Assembly (NCBI GenBank): GCA_021813005.1
Contig: JAKAMH010000068.1
Coordinates: 1-5,288, forward strand
Origin: a bacterium
GTDB taxonomy: Bacteria; Patescibacteriota; Microgenomatia; Levybacterales; UBA12049
Direction of reading: 5' to 3'
DNA: 5,288 nucleotides
The stretch's first letter is position 1; each line of letters starts with the position of its first letter. The translations under genes and the position numbers were made by a program. This document shows positions 5,223 through 5,288 of the stretch, piece by piece. The notes under the pieces are model-generated. The model did not search any database and had not been told where the DNA came from. It was given only the letters and a program-made list of their open reading frames with translations.

Positions 5223-5234
5223 AAATATACCATG
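5212..5234. promoter_or_regulatory. Palindromic operator overlapping the -10 and start codon of brnT
   Basis: CATGGTATA (5212-5220) and TATACCATG (5226-5234) form a perfect 9-bp inverted repeat around five A bases. It covers the -10 element, the predicted start site and the ATG itself. BrnT/BrnA operons are known to be autoregulated by the DNA-binding BrnA antitoxin, alone or with BrnT, so this is the natural candidate operator. Confidence 0.6.
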
Positions 5235-5288
5235 AAATTCGAATTCGACCCCTCCAAGAGCGCCGGTAACAAGAAAAAGCATGGCAGA
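5232..5288 (+). CDS. brnT: BrnT-family type II toxin, N terminus only (cut by window end)
   Basis: The first 19 codons read M-K-F-E-F-D-P-S-K-S-A-G-N-K-K-K-H-G-R. This is the characteristic opening of BrnT (DUF497) toxins: a first strand F-E-x-D-P, a small helix with Lys and Asn, and the K-H-G turn. BrnT is a RelE-like ribonuclease that inhibits growth by cutting RNA; its partner BrnA is normally encoded just downstream and would lie beyond the window. The start is fixed by this N-terminal pattern and by the promoter-palindrome arrangement, since no ribosome site exists. The remaining roughly 70 codons are not visible, so integrity of the toxin cannot be judged. Confidence 0.8.
   Translation, partial: MKFEFDPSKSAGNKKKHGR

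Overview
The window falls into two compositionally different parts. Positions 1 to 4269 are AT-rich and carry five tightly packed plus-strand genes. From about 4480 onward the sequence becomes GC-rich, with small genes, hairpins and repeats. This looks like a horizontally acquired defence-type cassette next to more host-like or other accessory DNA. The organism is bacterial. A BrnT-type toxin start and a cysteine-rich zinc-ribbon gene with GC-rich codons are compatible with a proteobacterium or a Geobacter-like (Desulfuromonadota) lineage, but that is a low-confidence guess from residue style alone.

The cassette (1-4269) encodes, in order: (1) the C-terminal part of a GHKL-fold ATPase whose start lies left of the window; (2) a 136-residue protein with a weak resemblance to STAS-like/DUF4325 partners of GHKL proteins; (3) a 721-residue fusion with an HExxH zinc-metalloprotease-like region in the first half and a complete dCTP deaminase domain with its catalytic residues at the C terminus; (4) a 247-residue protein with N-terminal membrane segments and a helical cytosolic tail; (5) a 153-residue all-helical protein. 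Three junctions (1/2, 2/3, 4/5) are 4-base ATGA overlaps and the 3/4 junction overlaps by 20 bases, so all five are almost certainly co-transcribed and translationally coupled.

Inferred logic: the GHKL ATPase and STAS-like protein would form a sensing switch. The protease-deaminase fusion would be the effector, depleting dCTP when triggered, perhaps after proteolytic activation. The membrane protein and helical protein would be accessory or second-arm components. Free-standing dCTP deaminases such as Vibrio AvcD are established anti-phage effectors, but I do not recognise this five-gene arrangement or the protease-deaminase fusion as a described system. It is the main candidate for something new here.

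The right part holds a 385-base stretch without a convincing gene (4270-4654), which contains several short inverted repeats. It is followed by a 100-residue zinc-ribbon protein whose ribosome binding site sits in one arm of a perfect 7-bp hairpin (4624-4646). An imperfect 30-base repeat flanks this gene (4496-4525 and 5032-5060). A short minus-strand open frame without a start (5071-5202) may be a gene remnant. The window ends with the first 19 codons of a BrnT-family toxin (5232 onward), preceded by a good promoter and a perfect 9-bp inverted repeat that reaches into the start codon. That arrangement is suited to autoregulation and predicts an almost leaderless transcript.
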